Shown: positions 1-5,216 of the stretch, piece after piece
Position numbering within the stretch: position 1 is the first letter of the stretch
Layout of the letters: every line of letters starts with the position of its first letter
DNA from: Bacillaceae bacterium
Lineage (GTDB): Bacteria; Bacillota; Bacilli; Bacillales_A; Planococcaceae
Length of the DNA stretch: 7,901 nucleotides
Reading direction: 5' to 3'
NCBI GenBank assembly: GCA_030149685.1
Contig: JASLGI010000157.1
Coordinates: forward strand, 1-7,901
Position numbers and translations under genes: made by a program
Notes under the pieces: generated by a model
Told to the model about the DNA's origin: nothing
Seen by the model: the letters and a program-made list of their open reading frames with translations, nothing else
Databases searched by the model: none

Positions 1-75
1 GATATTAACGCAGGACAGAATCTAAAAAAAGAAGCTGAAAGACTTCTAACCGTAGGGACTACGGGGATAGCCTAA
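1..75 (+). CDS. tnpB: RNA-guided endonuclease TnpB, C-terminal 24 residues (partial at window edge)
   Basis: The frame reads DINAGQNLKKEAERLL then TVGTTGIA and stops at 73-75. The D-x-N-A-x-x-N block matches the third RuvC motif of TnpB (usually RD-x-N-A-A-x-N). Its aspartate, the first codon of the window, is the last of the three acidic RuvC catalytic residues. The ending VGTTGIA or VGTAGIA is a common TnpB C-terminus in Bacillota. TnpB is a guide-RNA-directed DNA nuclease that helps IS200/IS605 elements persist at donor sites. The rest of the gene lies to the left, so intactness cannot be judged; nothing in the visible end is broken. Confidence 0.85.
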   Translation, partial: DINAGQNLKKEAERLLTVGTTGIA

Positions 76-111
76 TCAATTAGCGTTCGTTAGAACGCTG
101 TACTTAGGAAT

Positions 112-133
112 CTACTAGGCTTTAGCCTAGTAG
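112..133 (+). repeat. Perfect subterminal hairpin of the IS right end
   Basis: CTACTAGGCT at 112-121 is the exact reverse complement of AGCCTAGTAG at 124-133, with TT between (in practice a 9-bp stem with a 4-nt loop). It stands just before the inferred end of the element, as in the right-end structures recognised by TnpA of IS200/IS605 elements. It could also halt transcription leaving tnpB, but no T-run follows. Confidence 0.75.
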
Positions 134-141
134 TAGTTCAA

Positions 142-580
142 TACACAATCACGAATACAGGCAGGTTACATATTTAGATGAATATTTGTTTGCTAATAAA
201 GAAGTATGTTTTCTCGACCCTTCTGATTCTTTTGAAGAAAAAGAAAAGAAATATGAAATAATTCGTCAACGTCTTTCAAAAGGTGGATCATTAACTGTGA
301 TCGCTACAGAATGTGTACCGTTGGCGTTTCCCGTCATTTATATCGAGCGGATGCGTGTCGAACAGATGCGAGCGATGTGGGGTGGGGACGCGCTCAAGAA
401 GAGTATGTGTTGTGGGAGGAAGTAGGGGCAACGTATCGAACAGAACCATTAGATTTTTTCTTTGATGATTCTCGCTACAAGTGGCAAAAATGGTGGGATG
501 CCCGTTTAACGACGGAATATGTAACACGTTATGCATATGAAGATATTCGTTTTAAGACAAAGTCCGAACAATTGAAATAA
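142..580 (+). pseudogene. Remnant of an unrecognised gene, 5' part missing at the IS end and frameshifted
   Basis: Immediately after the IS right end, one frame is open without a plausible start from the junction to 423-425. It includes VTYLDEYLFANKEVCFLD and continues to about 380. From about 390 the gene-like reading moves to another frame: AQEEYVLWEEVGATYR, then DSRYKWQKWWDARLT, ending in TAA at 578-580. The switch needs a 1-base loss or 2-base gain near the two GGGG runs at 379-382 and 384-387. A short TTG-start product (186-425) or an ATG-start product (311-580) could be made, but neither has a good ribosome binding site. I do not recognise the family. The interpretation is a host gene disrupted by the IS and then decayed; a sequencing error in the G-runs could explain the frameshift but not the missing 5' part. 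Confidence 0.55.
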
Positions 581-590
581 ATGATATTTA

Positions 591-622
591 AAAAGCGCAT
601 GAAATTCATTTCATGCGCTTTT
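591..622. terminator. Bidirectional intrinsic terminator between pseudogene and CDF transporter gene
   Basis: A perfect 14-bp stem (591-604 with 609-622) encloses a TTCA loop. The outer arms are A-rich on one side and T-rich on the other, so the hairpin can end transcription from both converging units. On the minus strand the T-run is TTTTT, slightly better than on the plus strand (TTTT). Confidence 0.9.
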
Positions 623-639
623 AAACATGTATTGATGAG

Positions 640-1557
640 CTAAACAGTGAAATGAGCGTGTCGAATCGTTGATTTTTCAATTTGAATCGTCGTATGTTCA
701 ATTTTAAACTTTTCATAAATCTCATCGATTGCTCGTTGCAATATAACTTGTTCGTCAGCATCTTCATCAATAACAACATGTCCTGTTAACATATCGAGCC
801 CGGATGTTAATGTCCAAATATGTAAGTCATGGACAACTTGAACGCCAGGGATTTGTTCGAGTGTTTGTTTCACGTCATAGAAGTCAATCGTTGGTGGTGT
901 ACCTTCCATTAACACGTGAACACTTGAGCGAAAGACGCCCCAAGCACTACGTAAAATAAGAAGTGCAACGACGACGGAAATGATCGGGTCTGCGATATAC
1001 CAGTTAAAGAAATACATAAGAATTCCGGCAATGATTGCTCCGACAGAACCGAGTAAGTCACCTAAGACGTGTAAATAAGCCCCGCGCATATTTAAATTAC
1101 TTTCAACATCTGATTTTTTTAGTAAAATTGTCGCACTAATCATATTGGCGAGTAAACCAATCGTCGCGATAAAAATCATTGAACCACTTGCAACAGTTGG
1201 AGGCTCTGCAATCCGGCCAATCGCTTCGTAAACGATAAACCCTGCGATTACAAATAGTGTTAAGGCATTGACGAGTGCCGCCATAATTTCGAAACGGTAA
1301 AAGCCGAATGTTTTATTCGGACTAGCAGCACGTGTAGCAAAGTGGATGGCGACTAAACTTAAAGCAAGTGATGTCGCATCTGCTAACATATGACCACTAT
1401 CAGCAAGTAGCGCTAAACTATTCGTCCAAAGTCCTCCGAAAAATTCAACGAGCATAATTGTCGTCGTAACGAGTAATGTAATTACTAATGCTTTTTTATT
1501 TTGTGTACGACCTTGGTGAAAATCATCTGAGTGATCGTGACTGTGTAAGTGTCCCAT
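640..1557 (-). CDS. czcD: CzcD-type zinc/cadmium efflux transporter (cation diffusion facilitator)
   Basis: This 305-aa inner-membrane antiporter would export Zn2+ (and probably Cd2+ or Co2+) from the cytoplasm in exchange for protons. It has a histidine-rich N-terminus (H3, H5, H7, H9, H14) and about six membrane spans between residues 22 and 205. The metal site is clear: H56 and D60 (HMLAD, span 2) and H163 and D167 (HVLGD, span 5). The HxxxD-HxxxD pattern is typical of Zn-transporting CDF proteins, as opposed to the DxxxD form of FieF-like iron/zinc members. The FGFYRFE loop (84-90) and the C-terminal cytoplasmic dimerisation domain (about 208-295, with VVHDLHIWTL) are standard. Length matches CzcD. 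The start is fixed by AAAGGAGGA 4 bases upstream of the ATG. The gene is monocistronic with its own promoter. No CzrA-type operator with strong dyad symmetry is obvious. The gene symbol rests on similarity only. Confidence 0.93.
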   Translation of the reverse strand: MGHLHSHDHSDDFHQGRTQNKKALVITLLVTTTIMLVEFFGGLWTNSLALLADSGHMLADATSLALSLVAIHFATRAASPNKTFGFYRFEIMAALVNALTLFVIAGFIVYEAIGRIAEPPTVASGSMIFIATIGLLANMISATILLKKSDVESNLNMRGAYLHVLGDLLGSVGAIIAGILMYFFNWYIADPIISVVVALLILRSAWGVFRSSVHVLMEGTPPTIDFYDVKQTLEQIPGVQVVHDLHIWTLTSGLDMLTGHVVIDEDADEQVILQRAIDEIYEKFKIEHTTIQIEKSTIRHAHFTV

Positions 1558-1574
1558 AGCTCCTCCTTTCCTTT

Positions 1575-1603
1575 ATCTTACTAAAGTTTGAAGGGGATGT
1601 GAA
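1575..1603 (-). promoter_or_regulatory. Sigma-A promoter of the CDF transporter gene
   Basis: On the minus strand, TTCACA (1598-1603, 5 of 6 matches to TTGACA) and TAAGAT (1575-1580, 4 of 6 matches to TATAAT) are separated by exactly 17 bases. They lie just downstream of the terminator of the preceding operon and about 18 bases before the transporter's start codon. A short inverted repeat CTTTA-N6-TAAAG (1571-1586) covers the -10 and could be a weak operator. Confidence 0.6.
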
Positions 1604-1608
1604 GTACA

Positions 1609-1639
1609 AAAAGGTTCGCTACTATTGAGCGAACCTTTT
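1609..1639 (-). terminator. Intrinsic terminator overlapping the lipoprotein stop codon
   Basis: A 12-bp perfect stem (1609-1620 with 1628-1639, 7-nt loop) is followed on the minus strand by TTTTTG. The first bases of the stem belong to the TAA stop of the lipoprotein gene, so the operon ends immediately at its last codon. Confidence 0.85.
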
Positions 1640-2189
1640 ACTGTTCTTCTGAAAGATCATATAAAAATGTGTCGAGTTGATCGTCTTCTTCCGTTTCATC
1701 GAGGAAAAAGACTGTCCAAGCATCGAGTGACCAATATACGCCTTTTCCTTTTGCATGTTTGAAGAAGAAATAATCATGTCCATATTTTGTAATAGTTTCT
1801 GTCGGTTCAGGTAAGTGTGTGTCGCCTTTATACAATGCATAAAAAATACGTTGTTGTTTTTCTACATCTAATAAACGAACGACATAAGTAGGTACTGTTT
1901 CTTTTCCGGATGGTGCAAATCGAATGATTTCTTCAAACCAACCGTCAGGAACGTCTAGAAGTAATGTCGGTACATCTTCTTTTTTGAATTGTTCACGTGA
2001 AAGAAGTTCTTTTTCTTCTTCTTGTTTTTGGGCGTCGTCGTAATGAATGAGTTGTCGAAGTTGTTGTTCATTGAGAACAGTTTCTTCGATTTTCTCTTCT
2101 TTTATAGGTTCTTTTGATTGTTCATTCGTCGGTGCTGTACAAGCAGTTAATAATAGAGCAGCTGTACTTGCAAGCAACAGTCGTTTCAT
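1638..2189 (-). CDS. Putative lipoprotein of unknown function (183 aa), last gene of a three-gene operon
   Basis: The N-terminus is a type II signal peptide: MKR, a hydrophobic stretch, and the lipobox LLTAC with the lipidated cysteine at position 17. The mature protein would be anchored to the outer face of the cytoplasmic membrane. A charged, Glu/Lys-rich linker (about 22-78) precedes a compact domain (about 80-180). That domain is rich in aromatic residues, for example GWFEEIIRF, YGHDYFFFKH and YWSLDAWTVFFLD, and the C-terminus is acidic. I do not recognise the family. The AAAGGAGG site 7 bases upstream overlaps the stop codon of the 34-aa gene, which ties the two together. The terminator follows at once. 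Function unknown; co-transcription with the 277-aa protein and the 34-aa membrane protein suggests a joint envelope role, which is inference. Confidence 0.82.
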   Translation of the reverse strand: MKRLLLASTAALLLTACTAPTNEQSKEPIKEEKIEETVLNEQQLRQLIHYDDAQKQEEEKELLSREQFKKEDVPTLLLDVPDGWFEEIIRFAPSGKETVPTYVVRLLDVEKQQRIFYALYKGDTHLPEPTETITKYGHDYFFFKHAKGKGVYWSLDAWTVFFLDETEEDDQLDTFLYDLSEEQ

Positions 2190-2196
2190 TCAACTT

Positions 2197-2204
2197 CCTC
2201 CTTT
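2197..2204 (-). promoter_or_regulatory. Ribosome binding site overlapping the stop of the 34-aa gene
   Basis: On the minus strand TAAAGGAGG contains both the TAA stop of the small membrane-protein gene (2203-2205) and a near-perfect Shine-Dalgarno sequence for the lipoprotein gene, 7 bases before its ATG. This arrangement supports the small gene being real and co-translated with its neighbour. Confidence 0.7.
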
Positions 2205-2307
2205 ATTTCCATTTTAATGTTTGCATAACGCGGAATAACGCATATAACATACCGAGGACGAACAAAGCGACGCCTCCGAGTAAAAGAATTTGTAACAATG
2301 TACTCAT
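2203..2307 (-). CDS. Small single-span membrane protein (34 aa), function unknown
   Basis: This short gene begins MSTLLQILLLGGVALFV and ends MQTLKWK. Residues 4-26 are almost entirely hydrophobic (L, I, V, F, G, A), followed by a basic tail (R26, K32, K34), so it should be one transmembrane helix with a positive cytoplasmic C-terminus. Its ATG overlaps the TGA of the upstream 277-aa gene (ATGA at 2304-2307), the classic form of translational coupling. Its own AGAAAGG site sits too close to the ATG to act well alone, so re-initiation is likely. Its stop codon is embedded in the ribosome binding site of the lipoprotein gene. Codon choice resembles its neighbours. No family recognised; a subunit or regulator for the adjacent lipoprotein is possible but unproven. 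Confidence 0.7.
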   Translation of the reverse strand: MSTLLQILLLGGVALFVLGMLYALFRVMQTLKWK

Positions 2308-3137
2308 CCTTTCTGTCCATTCATTTTTAAATAATCGCTTCCTCGTTCAAGATATTGCTGGTGGGCTTCTTCATAAACTGCTTGAAGGATAGCGATGTTT
2401 TGTTCCATCGTTGCTTGAAAAATAGTAGCACTCTGATCTTTTGAAAACAAATGCATCGGCACATGCTCTCGATCAATACGTTCAATAAAGTCATCTTTTG
2501 AGAAATTCATATCGAGTGAATGCCAGCCGTCAATTACTCGTGAAGATAAAGTGTAATTTGATCGTTGATAAGGGAAGTAAAAGTCATCGTAAATGTGTAT
2601 TTTACTAAATGAAAACCCATTCGATAAACCACTTATTTCAAGATCGGCTAACTCGTATAAATAAAGAGCTGCAAGTTTTTTATCGCCTTTTAAGAGAGAT
2701 AAATAACTCAATGCATAAATTGTTTGTTGAGCATCTTCCCAAGCGTTATTTTTTCGTTCTTCAACGAGCCGCTTATTTAAGCAACGTTCGCCAATAGCTA
2801 ACGGATCGCCACTTTCATTGAGGACATCTTCAAGAGATAATTGGAAAATTTCCCGATAATTGTGAAAAAACAAAAGATGGTGCCATTTCTTACTTTCTTG
2901 TTCCCCGAGTGTCGTCCATTCATACGTACTTTCTCCGCGCTGAAGGAAGTTATGCTTTTCTAAATCGTCGATTAATCGCTTCGGGGGTACTTGATAATCA
3001 AAGAGCCAAAACACAGGAAATGGTTCATCGAGTGTATAGCTCGGTGCGAGTTGTAGCATCAAATAGTGAATCGCTTGTAAAGGTGGCGGTGGTTCTTGTT
3101 TTTTAGGAAAAATACGGTGCCATAAAGATGAAAACAT
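2304..3137 (-). CDS. Uncharacterised protein (277 aa), first gene of a three-gene operon
   Basis: This protein has no signal peptide and no membrane span and is probably cytoplasmic. After a short basic start with four consecutive prolines (16-19), residues 45-85 look like a small helical or winged unit. PPKRLIDDLEKHNFLQRG followed by YEWTTLGEQESKK is of the 'helix, weak strand, T-x-x-G' kind seen in some DNA- or peptide-binding modules of Bacillota, including SAP-type ones. This is a resemblance, not an identification. The remainder is mainly helical (about 95-165 and 240-270) with an aromatic segment near IYDDFYFPYQ. The start has AAAGGAGT 7 bases upstream. The stop overlaps the next start (ATGA). 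An AT-rich stretch upstream (3152-3180) offers a -10-like TATGAT or TATATT, but no convincing -35. Confidence 0.78.
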   Translation of the reverse strand: MFSSLWHRIFPKKQEPPPPLQAIHYLMLQLAPSYTLDEPFPVFWLFDYQVPPKRLIDDLEKHNFLQRGESTYEWTTLGEQESKKWHHLLFFHNYREIFQLSLEDVLNESGDPLAIGERCLNKRLVEERKNNAWEDAQQTIYALSYLSLLKGDKKLAALYLYELADLEISGLSNGFSFSKIHIYDDFYFPYQRSNYTLSSRVIDGWHSLDMNFSKDDFIERIDREHVPMHLFSKDQSATIFQATMEQNIAILQAVYEEAHQQYLERGSDYLKMNGQKG

Positions 3138-3202
3138 AAAAATACTCCTTTCTTCTTTAATATATCATATCTATTTTTTTGAGCACATATTTGCATGAAA
3201 AG

Positions 3203-3241
3203 AAAGCCGTTAGTACTCTAAACGAAAATACTAACGGCTTT
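3203..3241 (-). terminator. Intrinsic terminator after the DUF3221-like lipoprotein gene
   Basis: A 13-bp perfect stem (3203-3215 with 3229-3241) with a 13-nt loop lies 18 bases past the stop of the minus-strand lipoprotein gene. The T-run is longer on the plus strand (TTTTTT) than on the minus strand (TTTCTTTT), so it can probably work both ways. It separates this gene from the downstream three-gene operon. Confidence 0.8.
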
Positions 3242-3259
3242 TTTCTAATCATTCAAGAA

Positions 3260-3964
3260 TTATTTTTCATCTGTCGTTGTTTTTTCTGGAAAAAGCAGTG
3301 TATCAAGAGCTTCTTTTTGTTCGGGTGTTAAAACGACAAATTGTTCTGTTTTTGTTCGTAATAAATAATCGTTGCCTTCTCCGTTTGTTCCGAGTGCAAT
3401 TTGCTCTTTATTCGCGCTACTTTTCGTTGCATTTAATGTATAGGCGTACGTTAGTGGTTGAGTGATATCTTGGTCGAGCTTTTGCCAATCAAAATTATCG
3501 GTAAATGTTACGAGAGTATCTACGTCTTCGCCTGTAATATCATGTTCACGATGGAAATCACTTTTTCCTTGATCAAATGTGTAAATCGTCGCATGAGGTG
3601 TTTTTGATAACCCGTCATCTTCAATCGTTAATTTTTCTGCAACACCGATCGGCGGAAGTGACATCGTCATTTGCGGTCCATGAGTAATACTAACATGCTG
3701 TCCTCGTTTTAATTGTTGTAATGTCGTCGTTCCGATATTTTCAATGTTGAAATACATTCGATCGCCTTTTTCAACATTCGTTGGCGAATCTGTTAATGTA
3801 ATGAGAATTTGCGTATCGTTCATATCATCGATGATCCCTTTTGTCACGAATTCACTCTCCTCTTCTGTTTTTTCATTTTTGTCGGGCGTTTTTTCAGTTT
3901 GTTGACAAGCAGTGAAAATTAAAACGATGCTTAATGCACCGAGTATGAATAAAAGTCGTTTCAT
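3260..3964 (-). CDS. Putative lipoprotein with a DUF3221-like domain (234 aa)
   Basis: The signal peptide is MKRLLF plus a hydrophobic core ending in the lipobox FTAC, with the lipidated cysteine at position 20. After a polar linker rich in Glu, Lys and Thr (21-40), residues about 40-115 run as short beta strands: GIIDDMNDTQILITL, GDRMYFNI, LKRGQHVSI, and a closing IGVAEKLTI. This resembles the small OB-like DUF3221 fold of Bacillus lipoproteins (a 'G-x-I ... ILI ... GD-x-V ... P ... A-x-K-I-x-I' pattern). The second half (about 120-230) is not recognised; it has a strand-rich part and ends with a helix around LTPEQKEALDTLLF. The start is supported by AAGGAGGT with 8-base spacing. It is a single-gene unit, divergent from the DUF697 gene. 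Function unknown; the DUF3221 label is tentative. Confidence 0.78.
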   Translation of the reverse strand: MKRLLFILGALSIVLIFTACQQTEKTPDKNEKTEEESEFVTKGIIDDMNDTQILITLTDSPTNVEKGDRMYFNIENIGTTTLQQLKRGQHVSITHGPQMTMSLPPIGVAEKLTIEDDGLSKTPHATIYTFDQGKSDFHREHDITGEDVDTLVTFTDNFDWQKLDQDITQPLTYAYTLNATKSSANKEQIALGTNGEGNDYLLRTKTEQFVVLTPEQKEALDTLLFPEKTTTDEK

Positions 3965-4026
3965 CGTCCTCTACCTCCTTTTGTTTCATTTTTCCCTCTT
4001 TTTTCTTTTAATAAACGAAAAAAGTG

Positions 4027-4056
4027 TTGTTTTTTTAAAAAAGGGTAGACTAGAAG
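4027..4056 (+). promoter_or_regulatory. Possible weak promoter for the pseudo-GTPase/DUF697 gene
   Basis: TTGTTT (4027-4032) and TAGAAG (4051-4056) are 18 bases apart and form a poor sigma-A promoter. The same stretch contains GGGTAG (4043-4048), 5 of 6 matches to the sigma-B -10 GGGTAT, but the matching -35 (GTGTTG, 4024-4029) is weak. Either reading is uncertain. The divergent lipoprotein promoter must lie in the same 113-base gap. Confidence 0.25.
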
Positions 4057-4077
4057 GAGTATATAGGAGGGGTTTTC

Positions 4078-5133
4078 ATGGCCAAAAAAGAAATATATCG
4101 TTTTCAGTTAACGACAGAGCAATTGTTAAAACAATATGAAAGTGACGGTTATCGTCCAAGGGTCTTCCTCACTGGAGCAAAACAGCGAGTACCGAAGATT
4201 CATTTGCCGAACGAACCGATTCAATATGAAATTGTTCATGCAGAAGGATATGATGTTGGGGATGCTTATCCTGTTACGTTTGAGCAAGAGATGAAAAAAA
4301 TAGCGACGACATCCGAACAACCACTCCATGAACAGGTACATCTCGTTTTATATTGTGTTCACGCACCAAACCGTCGAATTACTGCTGTAGATCTTCGGAC
4401 GATTCAACTGTTTCAAGAAGAAGGTTTTCCAACACTCGTCGTTCTAACAGGTGTTGAGAAAATAGAAGAGATGATTATTGAACAGTTCCGTCGAGCGTTT
4501 CAGCAAGAACAATTAGCTTATACAGAAGTGACCGATGAAAATTCATCGATTGTGCCACTTTACCGTTGGTTGAATGCTCATTGTGAAGAAGGAGTTACTG
4601 CACGTGCCGAGAAGTTACAATTTCACGATTTAGAAATAGCGAAAAAAGAAGTAGAAAAGTCGATTCGTCGACATGTCGCAGCAGCATTTGCTGTCGGTTT
4701 CACCCCGATTCCTTTTGCTGATGGACCGATTTTGCTCGCTAATCAAGCGAAAATGTTAAGTAAAGTATTGGAAACATATCAACTCGGCTCTTTAGCAAGT
4801 CATATTCAGTCGATTATTGCAGCGCTTGGTGTCGGAGAACTCGTCAGCCAGTTCGGTCGATATATTGTTGCTCAAATCGTGAAGTTTATTCCTGGTGTTG
4901 GAACAGTTGCAGGAGGTATGATAAATGGTACTGTTGCATCAGCGATTACGATCTCACTCGGTCTTACAGTTTCTGAAATGTCGTATCAAGCAGCGAAACA
5001 GAAAATTGTCGATCCACAGTTAGAAATTGGCACGTTTTTTAAAGAAACATTTTCACAAGAAACGATTCGTGAGTTATTTCAAGGATTCTTAACGACCGAA
5101 ACAGAACGCTTGAAAAAGAAGACGGACGAATAA
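4078..5133 (+). CDS. DUF697 (YcjF-like) membrane protein with a degenerate GTPase-like N-terminal domain
   Basis: At 351 aa it has the layout of the GTPase-DUF697 proteins of Bacillota. The N-terminal part (about 25-170) follows the order of a TRAFAC GTPase, but its motifs are lost. The P-loop position reads GAKQRVPK (33-40) instead of GxxxxGK[ST]. The G3 position reads HAEGYDVGD (54-62) instead of DTPG. The G4 position reads LTGVEKI (123-129) instead of TKxD. Flanking strands are kept, for example LVLYCVHAP (89-97) and FPTLVVLTG. The C-terminal DUF697 (about 195-325) is canonical: FTPIPFADGPIL, then VSQFGRYIVAQIVKFIPGVG and a Gly/Ala-rich segment forming likely membrane helices. The start is set by AGGAGGGG 5 bases upstream. 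It is monocistronic, with a terminator 20 bases after the stop. Role unknown, possibly membrane or cell-envelope related; nucleotide hydrolysis is not expected. Confidence 0.82.
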   Translation: MAKKEIYRFQLTTEQLLKQYESDGYRPRVFLTGAKQRVPKIHLPNEPIQYEIVHAEGYDVGDAYPVTFEQEMKKIATTSEQPLHEQVHLVLYCVHAPNRRITAVDLRTIQLFQEEGFPTLVVLTGVEKIEEMIIEQFRRAFQQEQLAYTEVTDENSSIVPLYRWLNAHCEEGVTARAEKLQFHDLEIAKKEVEKSIRRHVAAAFAVGFTPIPFADGPILLANQAKMLSKVLETYQLGSLASHIQSIIAALGVGELVSQFGRYIVAQIVKFIPGVGTVAGGMINGTVASAITISLGLTVSEMSYQAAKQKIVDPQLEIGTFFKETFSQETIRELFQGFLTTETERLKKKTDE

Positions 5134-5141
5134 AAATTGTG

Positions 5142-5147
5142 TATACT
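5142..5147 (+). promoter_or_regulatory. TATACT -10-like element between the DUF697 gene and its terminator
   Basis: TATACT (5 of 6 matches to the -10 consensus) sits in the string AAATTGTGTATACTA, closely matching AAATTGTGTCTATACTA in front of the DUF485 gene. No good -35 is spaced 16-18 bases upstream (AAGACG at 5119-5124 is the nearest). If active it would start lytS transcription just before a terminator hairpin. Low confidence. Confidence 0.25.
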
Positions 5148-5153
5148 ACAAGT

Positions 5154-5190
5154 AAAACCAGTGAGTACGCTCATTGGTTTTCTTTTTATT
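5154..5190 (+). terminator. Intrinsic terminator after the DUF697 gene (also precedes lytS)
   Basis: A 12-bp stem (5154-5165 with 5170-5181, one G-T pair, TACG loop) is followed by TCTTTTTATT. It ends the DUF697 transcript. Because no clear promoter lies between it and the lytS start 36 bases later, it may also act on any transcript entering lytS from upstream. Confidence 0.85.
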
Positions 5191-5191
5191 G

Positions 5192-5205
5192 AGAAAGCGT
5201 TTACA
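5192..5205 (+). promoter_or_regulatory. cre-like site (CcpA catabolite control) in front of lytS
   Basis: AGAAAGCGTTTACA differs from the cre consensus (TGNAARCGNWWWCA) only at its first base. The conserved core GAAAGCGTTTACA is complete. It ends where the lytS Shine-Dalgarno sequence begins (AGGAGGGG, 5205-5212). Bound CcpA at this position would block transcription or elongation into lytS. Catabolite control of a sensor that governs a carboxylate transporter would make physiological sense; binding itself is inferred. Confidence 0.55.
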
Positions 5206-5216
5206 GGAGGGGTCCT

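Larger units (their letters stand above)
1..141 (+). mobile_element. Right end of an IS200/IS605-family (tnpB-bearing) insertion sequence
   Basis: The window opens inside the 3' end of a tnpB gene and then shows an arrangement typical of IS605-family right ends. A 7-bp hairpin (82-88 with 93-99, loop GTTA) is followed by a perfect 10-bp hairpin (112-121 with 124-133) and then by TTCAA at 137-141, which resembles the cleavage site closing such elements. These elements have no terminal inverted repeats; subterminal hairpins are recognised by a Y1 transposase. No tnpA is visible, so this may be an orphan tnpB (IS1341-type) copy or a full element whose left part lies outside. The boundary at 141 is inferred from the TTCAA and from the open reading frame that resumes in the flank. 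Confidence 0.8.
1..157 (+). ncRNA. Putative omega (reRNA) scaffold 3' end with flank-derived guide
   Basis: Family knowledge: TnpB guide RNAs come from the 3' end of tnpB and the right end of the element, and the guide itself is the first roughly 16 bases of flanking host DNA. Here the two hairpins (82-99 and 112-133) and the end at 141 fit that layout. They would place the guide at about 142-157, starting TACACAATC. The 5' end of the RNA lies outside the window. No RNA evidence is available; this is an inference from position and structure. Confidence 0.5.

Noticed and set aside
82..133. Two adjacent hairpins considered as the start of a CRISPR-like or other repeat array
   Set aside because: The hairpins differ in sequence and are not repeated; they fit an IS605 right end and guide-RNA scaffold.
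291..536. Minus-strand 81-codon frame opposite the pseudogene
   Set aside because: No ribosome binding site and no recognisable domain; composition looks like the complement of the plus-strand remnant.
4024..4048. Sigma-B-like promoter (GTGTTG ... GGGTAG) before the DUF697 gene
   Set aside because: The -10 part matches 5 of 6 but the -35 matches only 3 of 6, and the tract is so A/T-rich that partial matches are expected. Kept only as a remark in a low-confidence promoter entry.
3912..4139. Plus-strand 75-codon frame overlapping the lipoprotein start and the DUF697 start
   Set aside because: It lies antisense to one well-supported gene and in another frame over a second, has no ribosome binding site, and its product has no recognisable pattern.
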